Positions 8,804-16,598 of a stretch of 64,000 bases of DNA are shown piece by piece. Both the position numbers and the translations under genes were made by a program. The DNA comes from UBA6522 sp965262365. Its GTDB lineage: Bacteria > Pseudomonadota > Gammaproteobacteria > Steroidobacterales > Rariloculaceae. The DNA lies in the NCBI GenBank assembly GCA_965262365.1, contig OZ253541.1, forward strand, positions 3,286,001 to 3,350,000, given 5' to 3'. Under the pieces are notes generated by a model. That model saw only the letters and a program-made list of their open reading frames with translations. It was not told the origin of the DNA and searched no databases. How positions within the stretch are numbered: the first letter of the stretch is position 1; each line of letters opens with the position of its first letter.

Positions 8804-9229
8804 CTATCGCCCGCGGCGCGACCCGTCTCCACCGCGGCGATTGCCCCGCCGCCGACTTTCGAAGTGGACGCCATCAGCCTCACGAACGACCGATCGTATG
8901 CGAACGAACAGTCTGTCTTCGCTGCGGTGCGGTTGACCGGTGATGGTGATCGCCTCGCCCGTCCCGAACAGATCCGGATCGTAGGACTCGCCCGATTCGT
9001 CCACGAAACTGCCGTTCCATTCGGCGGTCCACTGCTCGACCGTGCCATCCTCGCCTTGCACTTCAAATGTCATGGACGGATGGGGCCGGCGGCCCAGGTA
9101 CTCCGAAACCACCCCCGACACGACGATGGAACTGCGCGTGTCGTAGTCCACGGACCAGGAATGATGGGCAAATGCCGTGGCTGCCGAAAGTGACAGCGCA
9201 GCGGCTGAAAGAAGTGTGACTGGACGCAT
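8804..9229 (-). CDS. Secreted DUF6152 protein
   Basis: 141 residues. A signal peptide ends at ATAFA, so the predicted mature protein starts HHSWSVDY. The later R-P-H (GRRPHPSM) matches the NPH motif of the family, and the tail is basic and glycine-rich. The function of DUF6152 is not established. The frame is open upstream, but the ATG at 9229 gives a proper signal peptide. It is convergent with the dehydrogenase gene. Other family members in the window lie at 15900, 31046, 53789 and 55848. Confidence 0.8.
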   Translation of the reverse strand: MRPVTLLSAAALSLSAATAFAHHSWSVDYDTRSSIVVSGVVSEYLGRRPHPSMTFEVQGEDGTVEQWTAEWNGSFVDESGESYDPDLFGTGEAITITGQPHRSEDRLFVRIRSVVREADGVHFESRRRGNRRGGDGSRRGR

Positions 9230-9344
9230 GACTCGTTGACTCCCCGGCACTGTAGGCTGATGAAATTTACGGTTCCCAGAATTCGATTGTGCCAGCGACA
9301 AGCCCTCGCGAAAATGTGTTTACAGCGAAGATTTCTGAAGTTTT

Positions 9345-9926
9345 CTAGTCGCCGGGGCCGTTCGTCTCCGGGTCCTGGCCCGCATCGTCCTCTGCATCCT
9401 GTTCCGGGTCCTCCACCTCGTCCTCGCCTTGATCGGCGTTCGGGTTTGTGACCCCGATTGCCGGCCTGCCTCGGCGTTCTTCCGGTTCCAGGGCGAGAAA
9501 TTCAGCTTCCTCCTCGGTGATGGGATAGAAGACACCGAGTCCACAACTCATGCCCTCCTGGATGAACCCCCCGAACTGCTCGATTACGCGGATCATATCC
9601 ACCTGGCAGAGCCGTCCGCCGGAGGTTCGGTAAGAGAATCGTTCTTCTCGAGCCAGACCGGGACAGTCGTGGCGGAGGTAGTTCACAAAGTAGTCACCGC
9701 CACGCATCCGAAACAGGATCGTGCGTTCGTCGAGGATGTCGGTGTCGCGGATATTGCGCACATTGACGCACCGCTCCCCCTCGCGATCGATCGCGAAGTC
9801 CTCCTCGTCCAGTTCGTAAACGGGGGCGTCGGCGCCATCGGGGGCATCCTGGGCAAGCAGCACATTCGTGGTCAGGCAGCCAAGCGTAAACGCGTAGATG
9901 GATATCCTGCAGTTCACATCCGTCAC
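9345..9926 (-). CDS. DUF6491-like secreted protein
   Basis: 193 residues with an N-terminal hydrophobic signal segment ending near LLAQDAPDG. The core resembles DUF6491: CVNVRNIRDTDILDERT, a FRMRGGDYFVNYLRHDCPGL block and a later GRLCQVDMIRV, with conserved cysteines. The C-terminal 35 residues are very acidic (EDEVEDPEQDAEDDAGQD). The function of the family is unknown. It is divergent from mgtE, only 39 nt away. Confidence 0.72.
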   Translation of the reverse strand: MTDVNCRISIYAFTLGCLTTNVLLAQDAPDGADAPVYELDEEDFAIDREGERCVNVRNIRDTDILDERTILFRMRGGDYFVNYLRHDCPGLAREERFSYRTSGGRLCQVDMIRVIEQFGGFIQEGMSCGLGVFYPITEEEAEFLALEPEERRGRPAIGVTNPNADQGEDEVEDPEQDAEDDAGQDPETNGPGD

Positions 9927-9965
9927 CGTATCAGCAGCGATGAAATCCCATTATAGTCTCACCAC

Positions 9966-11333
9966 ATGAATTCTGATCGCAACAACAAGTCCAGCGGCCT
10001 TTCGGGACCTGTTGTTGCCGACATCATCCACGCGCTTGACGCCGGGGACAAGGGCACCGCGCGGCGCCTGGTGGAGTCGCTTCATCCGGCGGATACGGCC
10101 GATCTTCTGGAAAGGGTGTCGCCTGGCGAGCGCAAGCGCCTGATCGACACCCTTGGCGAGCCTTTCGATCCAAACATCCTGGCGGAACTCGACGAAGCCG
10201 TCGCCGAACGAGTCATCGATCACCTCGGGACAGTGCAAGCCGCCGAGGCCGTCGCTTCGATGGCCACGGACGATGCAGTCGAAGTCGTCGAGGCGCTGGA
10301 CGCGGACGTGCAGCAGGCCGTCCTTGACGTGCTGCCCCAGATTCGCCGCACCATCATTCAGGAGGGGCTTGCCTGGCCCGAGGACAGCGCCGGCCGGCTC
10401 ATGCAGCGAAACGTTGTGTCGCTGCCCGACGACTGGGACGTCGGCAGGGCCATCGACTACCTGCGCGAGGCCGAAGACCTGCCGGCGGACTTCTTCGATC
10501 TCTTCCTGGTCGATCAAGGCTATCGGCCCATCGGTACCATTCCGTTGAGCCGCGTACTGCGGACCAGCCGTACCGCAACGCTTACCGGCATCGCTCGCTC
10601 GGACCTGCGCGCCATTCCAGCCGACATGGACCAGGAAGAAGTCGCCTTCCTGTTCCGTCAGCGAGACCTTATTTCCGCACCCGTGATCGATGGGGACGGA
10701 CGGTTGCTGGGCGTAGTCACCGTCGACGACGTCGTCGACGTGATTCACGAGGAGCACGAAGAGGACATCATGGCGCTTGCCGGCGTCGGCTCCGAAGACA
10801 ATTTCTTTGAAGCCATCATGGAGACGACCCGGTCGCGTTTCATATGGCTGATGATTCACCTTATCGCCGCCATTGCCGCGTCCTGGGTGATCAGCCAATT
10901 TGCCGGCACCATCCAGGAACTGGTGGCGCTGGCCATCCTCATGCCCATCGTCGCCACCATGGGCGGGACCGCAGGGATCCAGACGTTGACTGTCGCCGTG
11001 CGCGCCATTGCCATGAAGGAACTCACACCGATGAATGCGGCGCGGGCGATCCGCAAGGAACTGCTGGTGAGCGGCCTGAACGGCCTGCTTTTCGCCGTGC
11101 TCATCGGCGGCGTGGCGTGGGCCTGGTTTGGGAGCCCGGCTCTCGGCGGCGTCATCGGACTCGCCATGGTGATCAACGTGCTGACGGCCGGATTCACGGG
11201 CAGCGTGCTGCCGGTGGTGCTCCAGCGGGTCGGATTCGACCCCGCGGTGGCCTCCAGCGCGCTGCTGACGTCGATCACCGACGTGGTGGGGTTCTACGTA
11301 TTCCTGGGACTGGCCGCGGCGCTGTTACTCTAA
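9966..11333 (+). CDS. mgtE: Magnesium transporter MgtE
   Basis: 455 residues with the full MgtE architecture: an N-terminal superhelical MgtE_N domain at about residues 15-130, two CBS domains at about 135-255 (SAPVIDGDGRLLGVVTVDDV in the second), a connecting helix, and five membrane spans from about 285. The pore-region signature is seen as PIVATMGGTAGIQTLTV. The cytosolic domains gate the channel in response to intracellular Mg2+. An MscS-family channel gene follows 10 nt later. Confidence 0.95.
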   Translation: MNSDRNNKSSGLSGPVVADIIHALDAGDKGTARRLVESLHPADTADLLERVSPGERKRLIDTLGEPFDPNILAELDEAVAERVIDHLGTVQAAEAVASMATDDAVEVVEALDADVQQAVLDVLPQIRRTIIQEGLAWPEDSAGRLMQRNVVSLPDDWDVGRAIDYLREAEDLPADFFDLFLVDQGYRPIGTIPLSRVLRTSRTATLTGIARSDLRAIPADMDQEEVAFLFRQRDLISAPVIDGDGRLLGVVTVDDVVDVIHEEHEEDIMALAGVGSEDNFFEAIMETTRSRFIWLMIHLIAAIAASWVISQFAGTIQELVALAILMPIVATMGGTAGIQTLTVAVRAIAMKELTPMNAARAIRKELLVSGLNGLLFAVLIGGVAWAWFGSPALGGVIGLAMVINVLTAGFTGSVLPVVLQRVGFDPAVASSALLTSITDVVGFYVFLGLAAALLL

Positions 11334-11343
11334 AGATAAGACC

Positions 11344-12681
11344 ATGGACTGGGCGCAAATCACTTCCTTTTTTGCCAACTTCGGCCTGGTTGCCTGGGGC
11401 TATTTCAGCAGCCCGGTCATCCTGATCCAACTCGGTGTGATCGCCGTTCTGTTTCTCCCGGCGCTGGTGGTTTCGTGGCGCGTGGAACCACGGCTGGTGG
11501 AGTGGGCCAGCGGGCTCCAGGGCATGCCGGGAGTCCTGCGGCTGGTCATTGAATTCCTCAATAGGCTCGAGTGGCTGTTTTTCACAACGCTGCTGTTCAT
11601 CGCGTACGTCGTCACCACGGCAACGAACTGGCCCGAAGGCAACTACCTGATCTACAGCGCCATGGTGCTGGCGGCGGCCTGGCTGGTGATCAACGTCGTG
11701 TCCCACGTAATTCGCGGCCGGTCGATCGGCCTGACATTCGCCCTGATCGCCTGGGTATACGTTGCCGCGACTGTCTTTGGCCTGACGGAAGAAGCAGCCG
11801 CGCTGCTCGACGGCGCCGGCTTCACGGTCGGGACTTTCCGCTTGTCGTTGCTGGGCGTTCTGCAGGCAGTATTCCTGCTGACGGTGCTGTTGTGGCTGTC
11901 GCTCACGGTGGGCAACTTCCTCGATCGGCGCATTCAGAACATCGAAGACCTGACGCCTTCGCTGCGCGTACTGATCGGCAAGATCCTGCGCATCACGCTG
12001 ATCGTCATCGCGGGGATGATCGCGCTGTCCGGACTTGGAATCGATCTCACCGCGTTGACGGTCCTGTCGGGTGCCGTCGGCGTCGGCATCGGTTTCGGCC
12101 TGCAGAAGGTCGTCTCCAACTTCATCTCCGGGATCATCATTCTCATGGACCAGTCCATCAAGCCGGGCGATACCGTCACGCTCGGGGAGACCTTCGGCTG
12201 GATTCGCGAGCTGCGCGCCCGGTTCGTCTCCGTGATCACCCGCGACGGCCGCGAATTTCTCATACCCAACGAGGACTTCATCACCACCGAAGTCGTCAAC
12301 TGGTCTTTCTCCGACAAGTTCGTGCGTCTCGATGTCCTTTTTGGAGTTTCTTACGACTCCGATCCCCACGAGGTATCGCGCATCGCAGTCGAGGCTGCGT
12401 CGAGCGTGGATCGCGTGGGGGACCGTCCCCCGAGCCCCGGCAAGAACCACCCACGCCCCCCCGTCTGCTGGCTCACCGGATTCGGCGAGTCGTCGCTGGA
12501 TTTCAAGCTGCGCTTCTGGATCAGCGATCCGCAGGAAGGAACGACCAACATCCGGGGGAAGGTCTTGCTGGCAGTATGGGATGCGTTCAAGCAAAACGGC
12601 ATCCGGATACCGTATCCCCATCGCGAAATCATCATGCGGTCCCGTCCCGGGCAACAACCCGATGAGGATCCATCGCAATGA
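11344..12681 (+). CDS. MscS-family mechanosensitive ion channel
   Basis: 445 residues. Five N-terminal membrane spans precede the pore helix region GAVGVGIGFGLQKVVSNFIS at about residue 240. The beta domain follows (DTVTLGETFGWIRELRARF, then LIPNEDFITTEVVNWS), then the alpha/beta C-terminal domain. It should release small solutes under membrane tension. It overlaps the following secreted-protein gene by 4 nt (ATGA) and probably shares a transcript with mgtE. Confidence 0.92.
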   Translation: MDWAQITSFFANFGLVAWGYFSSPVILIQLGVIAVLFLPALVVSWRVEPRLVEWASGLQGMPGVLRLVIEFLNRLEWLFFTTLLFIAYVVTTATNWPEGNYLIYSAMVLAAAWLVINVVSHVIRGRSIGLTFALIAWVYVAATVFGLTEEAAALLDGAGFTVGTFRLSLLGVLQAVFLLTVLLWLSLTVGNFLDRRIQNIEDLTPSLRVLIGKILRITLIVIAGMIALSGLGIDLTALTVLSGAVGVGIGFGLQKVVSNFISGIIILMDQSIKPGDTVTLGETFGWIRELRARFVSVITRDGREFLIPNEDFITTEVVNWSFSDKFVRLDVLFGVSYDSDPHEVSRIAVEAASSVDRVGDRPPSPGKNHPRPPVCWLTGFGESSLDFKLRFWISDPQEGTTNIRGKVLLAVWDAFKQNGIRIPYPHREIIMRSRPGQQPDEDPSQ

Positions 12682-13427
12682 CCCGCGTAATGGTACTGGC
12701 ACTTTTCGTCGCCGGGGCGGGGACCGCCCAGACTCCGGACGTGCTGCAACCGGAGGATTCGGAAGTCCTGCAACCGGCGGGTTTGGTGGATGGCGTCCTC
12801 GCCTCGCTCGGCGAGGACGACGCGCCGGCGTTTCCCCCGGGCCTCGATCCCATCATCGCTGTCGATCCGCTTAACCCTCGGCTCGATCGGGAACAACCGT
12901 GGCAGTTCACTGCCGAGGGGCGGGTGATCCCCCAACGCCGCGCGCCGAGGCCGCCCATCCCCGTGTTCCGGGCGCCCCTCACGGATGCGTTCTCCTCCCG
13001 GCGTGACGGCGGCACCATCGAACTGACACTTGGCGGCCAGACATCCCTCGGCGGCACTCTGGGCGTGCGCGTCAGCCGCCTGGAAACAACGCCGGCGATC
13101 GTGGAATTGACAGCGGGCGATTCTTTCGCGCTGGACGATCTGGCTGTTCGAGCCTTCGATGCGGACGGCGCACCGGTGGAACGCGCGCCCCTGAGGCTCG
13201 AGATCGAGGGCCCGGAAGGCTTCGTGGACATGGCGGCATTCGAGCGCGACCACACAACGTTGACCGCCCTGTCCAGAGGCATCGGCCGCATCTGGATCAC
13301 ATCCCTGTTGCCTGCCAGCCAGGATGAGCCGTTCACCATACCCGTGGTGATCGTGGTTCGGGAAACTGCCGATTCGGGCGTCCACATGAGTCCCAGAATT
13401 CACGAAAACGTCCCCGCCACACCGTAG
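12678..13427 (+). CDS. Secreted protein, unknown function (possible Ig-like domain)
   Basis: 249 residues with a short signal peptide ending at GTAQTPD. A low-complexity proline-rich middle (PQRRAPRPPIPVFRAPL) precedes a beta-rich C-terminal half resembling a bacterial Ig-like domain (IVELTAGDSFALDDLAVRAF, then RAPLRLEIEGPEGF). I do not recognise a family. The start overlaps the MscS stop, so it is likely cotranslated, and the stop codon abuts a dispersed repeat copy. It may act in the envelope with the channel, but that rests only on gene order. Confidence 0.7.
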   Translation: MTRVMVLALFVAGAGTAQTPDVLQPEDSEVLQPAGLVDGVLASLGEDDAPAFPPGLDPIIAVDPLNPRLDREQPWQFTAEGRVIPQRRAPRPPIPVFRAPLTDAFSSRRDGGTIELTLGGQTSLGGTLGVRVSRLETTPAIVELTAGDSFALDDLAVRAFDADGAPVERAPLRLEIEGPEGFVDMAAFERDHTTLTALSRGIGRIWITSLLPASQDEPFTIPVVIVVRETADSGVHMSPRIHENVPATP

Positions 13428-13446
13428 CAGCCTGTGGCAAGAGCCC
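13428..13446. repeat. Dispersed intergenic repeat, copy 2
   Basis: cagcctgtggcaagagccc, beginning at the first base after the TAG stop of the secreted-protein gene. Confidence 0.7.
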
Positions 13447-13489
13447 TTTATCGCCGTCGAATGAAGGGGGGGCGGTTGACTGAAGACCC

Positions 13490-13675
13490 ATGAACGCGTT
13501 TGTACGCATAGCCGTCTACTGCCTGCTGCTGGTGTTCGCCATCCCCTGGTACTGGCCCCCGGATGACAGCCGAGTTTTGCTGGGCCTGCCCGCATGGGTA
13601 CTGGTTGCGATACTGGCCGGATTCATTGCCTCGGTGTTCACGGCGTGGTGTCTTCGCCGACAGGATCCCGAATGA
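13490..13675 (+). CDS. Small DUF3311-like membrane protein
   Basis: 61 residues with two membrane spans and the motif FAIPWYWPPDDSRVLLGLP, like the small DUF3311 proteins that precede sodium:solute symporters. Its stop overlaps the symporter ATG (ATGA). It is probably an accessory subunit or assembly partner of that transporter; this is inferred from gene order. Confidence 0.78.
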   Translation: MNAFVRIAVYCLLLVFAIPWYWPPDDSRVLLGLPAWVLVAILAGFIASVFTAWCLRRQDPE

Positions 13676-15177
13676 GCGAGTTGCTGCCCCTCGGCCCCGT
13701 GGCGTGGATGGTCGTGTTCGCCTACCTGGGCAGCCTGATCGGGGTTGGCTACGTGGCAAAGCGGGCGCGTCGGGAGAACACGCTGGCCGACTTCTACCTC
13801 GGCGGCCGCGGCATCGGCTTCGCGGTGCTGTTCCTCACGCTGTTCGCCACCACGTACAGCGGGAATTCGTTCCTGGCCATTCCCGGCACCGTCTATCGCA
13901 CGGGCTTCGTCTTCATATTCAGTCTGCACTACATGATTGCCGTCGTGGTCGTGTTTCAGTTCTTCGCCCCGGCGCTGAAAAGGCTGGCGGACCGGCGAGG
14001 GTATGTGACGCCCATCGACTATCTGCAGGATCGATACGATTCGCGCCTGCTGTCCGTAAGCTGCGCGCTCACCATGTGCGTCGCCCTGTGCAACTATCTC
14101 CTGGCGCAGCTCATGGCCATCGGGCGCGCGATGCAGGGACTGTCCACCATCGATCCCGCCGTCGCCTTCACGTTCGGTGTGATCGTGCTGGCGCTGATCA
14201 TGGTCATTTACGGCACGCTGGGCGGGCTGCGCGCGGTGGCGTGGACCGACGCCATTCAGGGCGTACTGCTGTTGCTCGGTCTGGCGGCGCTGCTGGCCAT
14301 GATGTTTCAGCAGTTCGGATCGCTGGAGCAGGCCACCCGGCTGATTCAGGCACGTGACGCCGCCACGGGCAGCCGGTTGGCGGCACCTCCGAATGCCGCC
14401 CAGGCTCGCGAATGGCTCAGCTACATATTGGTCGTCGGATTCGGGGCGGCGCTGTATCCCCATGCCATACAGCGCATCTACGCCGCCCGCAGCATGGCGG
14501 TGCTCAACCGCAGCATCGCCTGGATGGCGTTCATGCCCTTTATCGCTGTGGTGTTGCTTTACGCTGCCGGGGTGATGGGCCTGGCCCACGTGGAAGGCCT
14601 GAGCGGGCCGGACTCGGATCAGGTGCTGGGACGGATGATGCAGGAGGTACAGCTTGCTTCCCTGTTCGGCTACTGGCTGGTCGTTATCCTGATCTGCGCC
14701 GTCTTCGCGGCGATGATGTCGACCGCGGATTCGGCCCTGTTGTCGATCTCCTCGATGGTGAGCAAGGATATCTACGGCGTTCTCGTCAGGCCCGACGCGA
14801 CGGAGGGTCAACTGACCCGGTTCGGCAAGCTCTGTTCATGGATACTCCTTGGTCTGTTGGTCGGCATGGCAATTGCCATGCGCGAGCAGGCCACACTGAT
14901 TCAGATACTTGACCGGAAGTTCGACCTGCTCGTACAGATGGTCCCGGCGTTCATGCTCGGCATGCGGTGGAAGGGCCTGCGTGGAGGCCCCACGGCAGCC
15001 GGGTTCCTGGTGGGCGTTACACTCTCCGTGCTGCTGGCGTTTGGCGGCTTCGACTTTGTAGTGGGCGGCAAGATCGCCGGTTTCCACCCGGGACTTGTCG
15101 CATTGGTTCCCAATTTTGCGATCGCGGTGATCGGCTCGGTTGCGCTTCAGCGGCGGATCGACTTCAACGCGATATAA
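13672..15177 (+). CDS. Sodium:solute symporter (SSS family)
   Basis: 501 residues with about thirteen membrane spans. SSS features include LADFYLGGRGIGFAVLFLTL near residue 35, the GNSFLAIPGTVYRTGF region, a YGTLGGLRAVAWTDAIQG signature and, later, FAAMMSTADSALLSISS. It couples sodium entry to uptake of an unidentified organic solute, with a PanF/acetate-permease-like layout. I set the start at the ATG overlapping the DUF3311-like stop, because the upstream extension only shadows that small gene. Confidence 0.92.
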   Translation: MSELLPLGPVAWMVVFAYLGSLIGVGYVAKRARRENTLADFYLGGRGIGFAVLFLTLFATTYSGNSFLAIPGTVYRTGFVFIFSLHYMIAVVVVFQFFAPALKRLADRRGYVTPIDYLQDRYDSRLLSVSCALTMCVALCNYLLAQLMAIGRAMQGLSTIDPAVAFTFGVIVLALIMVIYGTLGGLRAVAWTDAIQGVLLLLGLAALLAMMFQQFGSLEQATRLIQARDAATGSRLAAPPNAAQAREWLSYILVVGFGAALYPHAIQRIYAARSMAVLNRSIAWMAFMPFIAVVLLYAAGVMGLAHVEGLSGPDSDQVLGRMMQEVQLASLFGYWLVVILICAVFAAMMSTADSALLSISSMVSKDIYGVLVRPDATEGQLTRFGKLCSWILLGLLVGMAIAMREQATLIQILDRKFDLLVQMVPAFMLGMRWKGLRGGPTAAGFLVGVTLSVLLAFGGFDFVVGGKIAGFHPGLVALVPNFAIAVIGSVALQRRIDFNAI

Positions 15178-15201
15178 TCCGACAGGTTTACGAGCCTTTG
15201 C

Positions 15202-15891
15202 ATGATGAAGAGCCAACATTTGCACATTGCCGCGTTCCTTATCGCCGGGTCGCTGGGTCCGTGGTCCATCGCTCTGGCTGAACCCGACCTCGAAGGCGTT
15301 TGGGGTATCGATCCTTCCCTGTTCAGGCAATACGCCGACGCGCAGTACACCGAGGAAGGCCGGCGCCGGGTCGACGCCTACGATCCGTCCACCGACGACC
15401 CCAGCTACTGGTGCGTGCCGTCCGGTCTGGGACGGGCCTGGGACGAGCCGGATACAACGGTTGACATCCGCCAGTTGGAAGACCGCGTGGTCATCCGCTA
15501 CGAGATGTTCGACCTGGTGCGAACCGTGTTGCTCGACCAGCGCGGGCACCCGCTGGAAGCCGAGCCCAGCACGGTCAACATCAACGGCGTTCCCATGCCT
15601 ACCATGGGCCATTCCATCGGCTGGTACGAGGACGATGTCCTGGTCATTGAAACGGTCGGCTACGCCCCCGGCTACATCACGACCCTGCTGCGCTATATTC
15701 CCCAGTCGGAAGCGCTGCGCAGCATCGAGCGCGTGTATCGGGACGACGAGGACCGGCTGGTGGTGGACATAGGTTACGTGGACCCGATCATGCTCACCGC
15801 CCCGCTCGAATCCCGGAATCGGTACTTGAGATCGGATTTCGGGTTTGCCGTCTACGAGTGTATTCCAGACCACCCCAGCCAGACAGGATAG
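15202..15891 (+). CDS. Secreted GHSIG-domain protein (unfused partner of a DUF6152 protein)
   Basis: 229 residues with a signal peptide ending near IALAEPD. The body matches the C-terminal half of three DUF6152 fusion proteins in this window: DDPxxxC, then the motif MGHSIGWYEDDVLVIETVGY, then a C-terminal Cys (VYECIPD). The two cysteines recur in all four proteins and may form a disulfide. The function is unknown. The gene is followed after 8 nt by a stand-alone DUF6152 gene, so the pair mirrors the fused proteins in reverse order. Confidence 0.75.
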   Translation: MMKSQHLHIAAFLIAGSLGPWSIALAEPDLEGVWGIDPSLFRQYADAQYTEEGRRRVDAYDPSTDDPSYWCVPSGLGRAWDEPDTTVDIRQLEDRVVIRYEMFDLVRTVLLDQRGHPLEAEPSTVNINGVPMPTMGHSIGWYEDDVLVIETVGYAPGYITTLLRYIPQSEALRSIERVYRDDEDRLVVDIGYVDPIMLTAPLESRNRYLRSDFGFAVYECIPDHPSQTG

Positions 15892-15899
15892 GAAAGAAG

Positions 15900-16295
15900 A
15901 TGCCGCTACACCGAATAGTCCTCCTCGCGACCCTGTCGTGCGCACCGGTCGCGCTTTACGCGCATCATTCGGTGGCGCTGAATTTCACGCAGGAGGAAAT
16001 CGTGCTGGATGGCACGATCACCGAATTGCGCTGGGTAAACCCGCACTGCACGTTCGTCCTTGCAGTGGAAAACGAAGCCGGCGGCACCGACGAGTGGCTG
16101 GTTGAAATGCTTGCGCGGATCGCGCTGGAGCGCCAGGGATTCGACTTCGACTGGCTGGAGGAAGGGATGAACATCCAGTTGACAGGGCGCGTGGGTTACC
16201 GGGAGCGCAACCTGCGGTTCGTGGAGGCCGTGCGGCCGGACGGGCAGGTCGTACGGGAACGCGATCCGACCCGGGAGCGGTTCCGATCCCAATAA
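15900..16295 (+). CDS. Secreted DUF6152 protein (stand-alone domain)
   Basis: 131 residues. A signal peptide ends VALYA and the predicted mature end is HHSVALNF. The family motif VNPHC follows at about residue 43. GGAAAGA-like purines lie about 5 nt upstream of the ATG; the frame is open further upstream but overlaps the previous gene. It is cotranscribed with the GHSIG-domain gene and lies upstream of a TonB receptor. The function is unknown. Confidence 0.8.
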   Translation: MPLHRIVLLATLSCAPVALYAHHSVALNFTQEEIVLDGTITELRWVNPHCTFVLAVENEAGGTDEWLVEMLARIALERQGFDFDWLEEGMNIQLTGRVGYRERNLRFVEAVRPDGQVVRERDPTRERFRSQ

Positions 16296-16325
16296 GACGC
16301 GCACCGAAATTCCGCGATTTGCGAG

Positions 16326-16416
16326 GCCGGCGTGTCCGACCGTATGAAGCCGGCGTGTCCGACCGTATGACGCCAGCGCCTCCCGACCGTATAGGCCGGC
16401 GTGTCCGACCGTATGA
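16326..16416. repeat. 23-bp tandem repeat, four units
   Basis: gccggcgtgtccgaccgtat-type units start at 16326, 16349, about 16372 (degenerate) and 16395, a strict 23-bp period. It lies in the 303-bp gene-free stretch between the DUF6152 gene and the TonB receptor. Confidence 0.85.
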
Positions 16417-16464
16417 GGGCGCCAGCCTCCCGCCAGGACCGCCCGAATCTTCCTCCGTTGTCAT

Positions 16465-16483
16465 CGTTAACGTGAGCGTTAAC
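16465..16483. promoter_or_regulatory. Possible operator upstream of the TonB receptor gene
   Basis: cgttaacgtgagcgttaac contains GTTAACG and CGTTAAC as a 7-bp inverted repeat with a 4-bp spacer. CGTTAAC also recurs directly with 12-bp spacing. It lies about 115 bp upstream of the receptor start. The regulator is unknown. Confidence 0.4.
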
Positions 16484-16598
16484 TGTTAAACAACCTTCCT
16501 GAACTTACAAATCGGCGGGCAAACCTTCAATCTGCGCCGGTCGAGCAGACGACCCCGCCCGCGCAGACGACCATACCTGCGCAATCAAGGACTGACCG

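Noticed and set aside
16326..16416. 23-bp repeats considered as a CRISPR array
   Set aside because: There are no unique spacers; the units abut each other.
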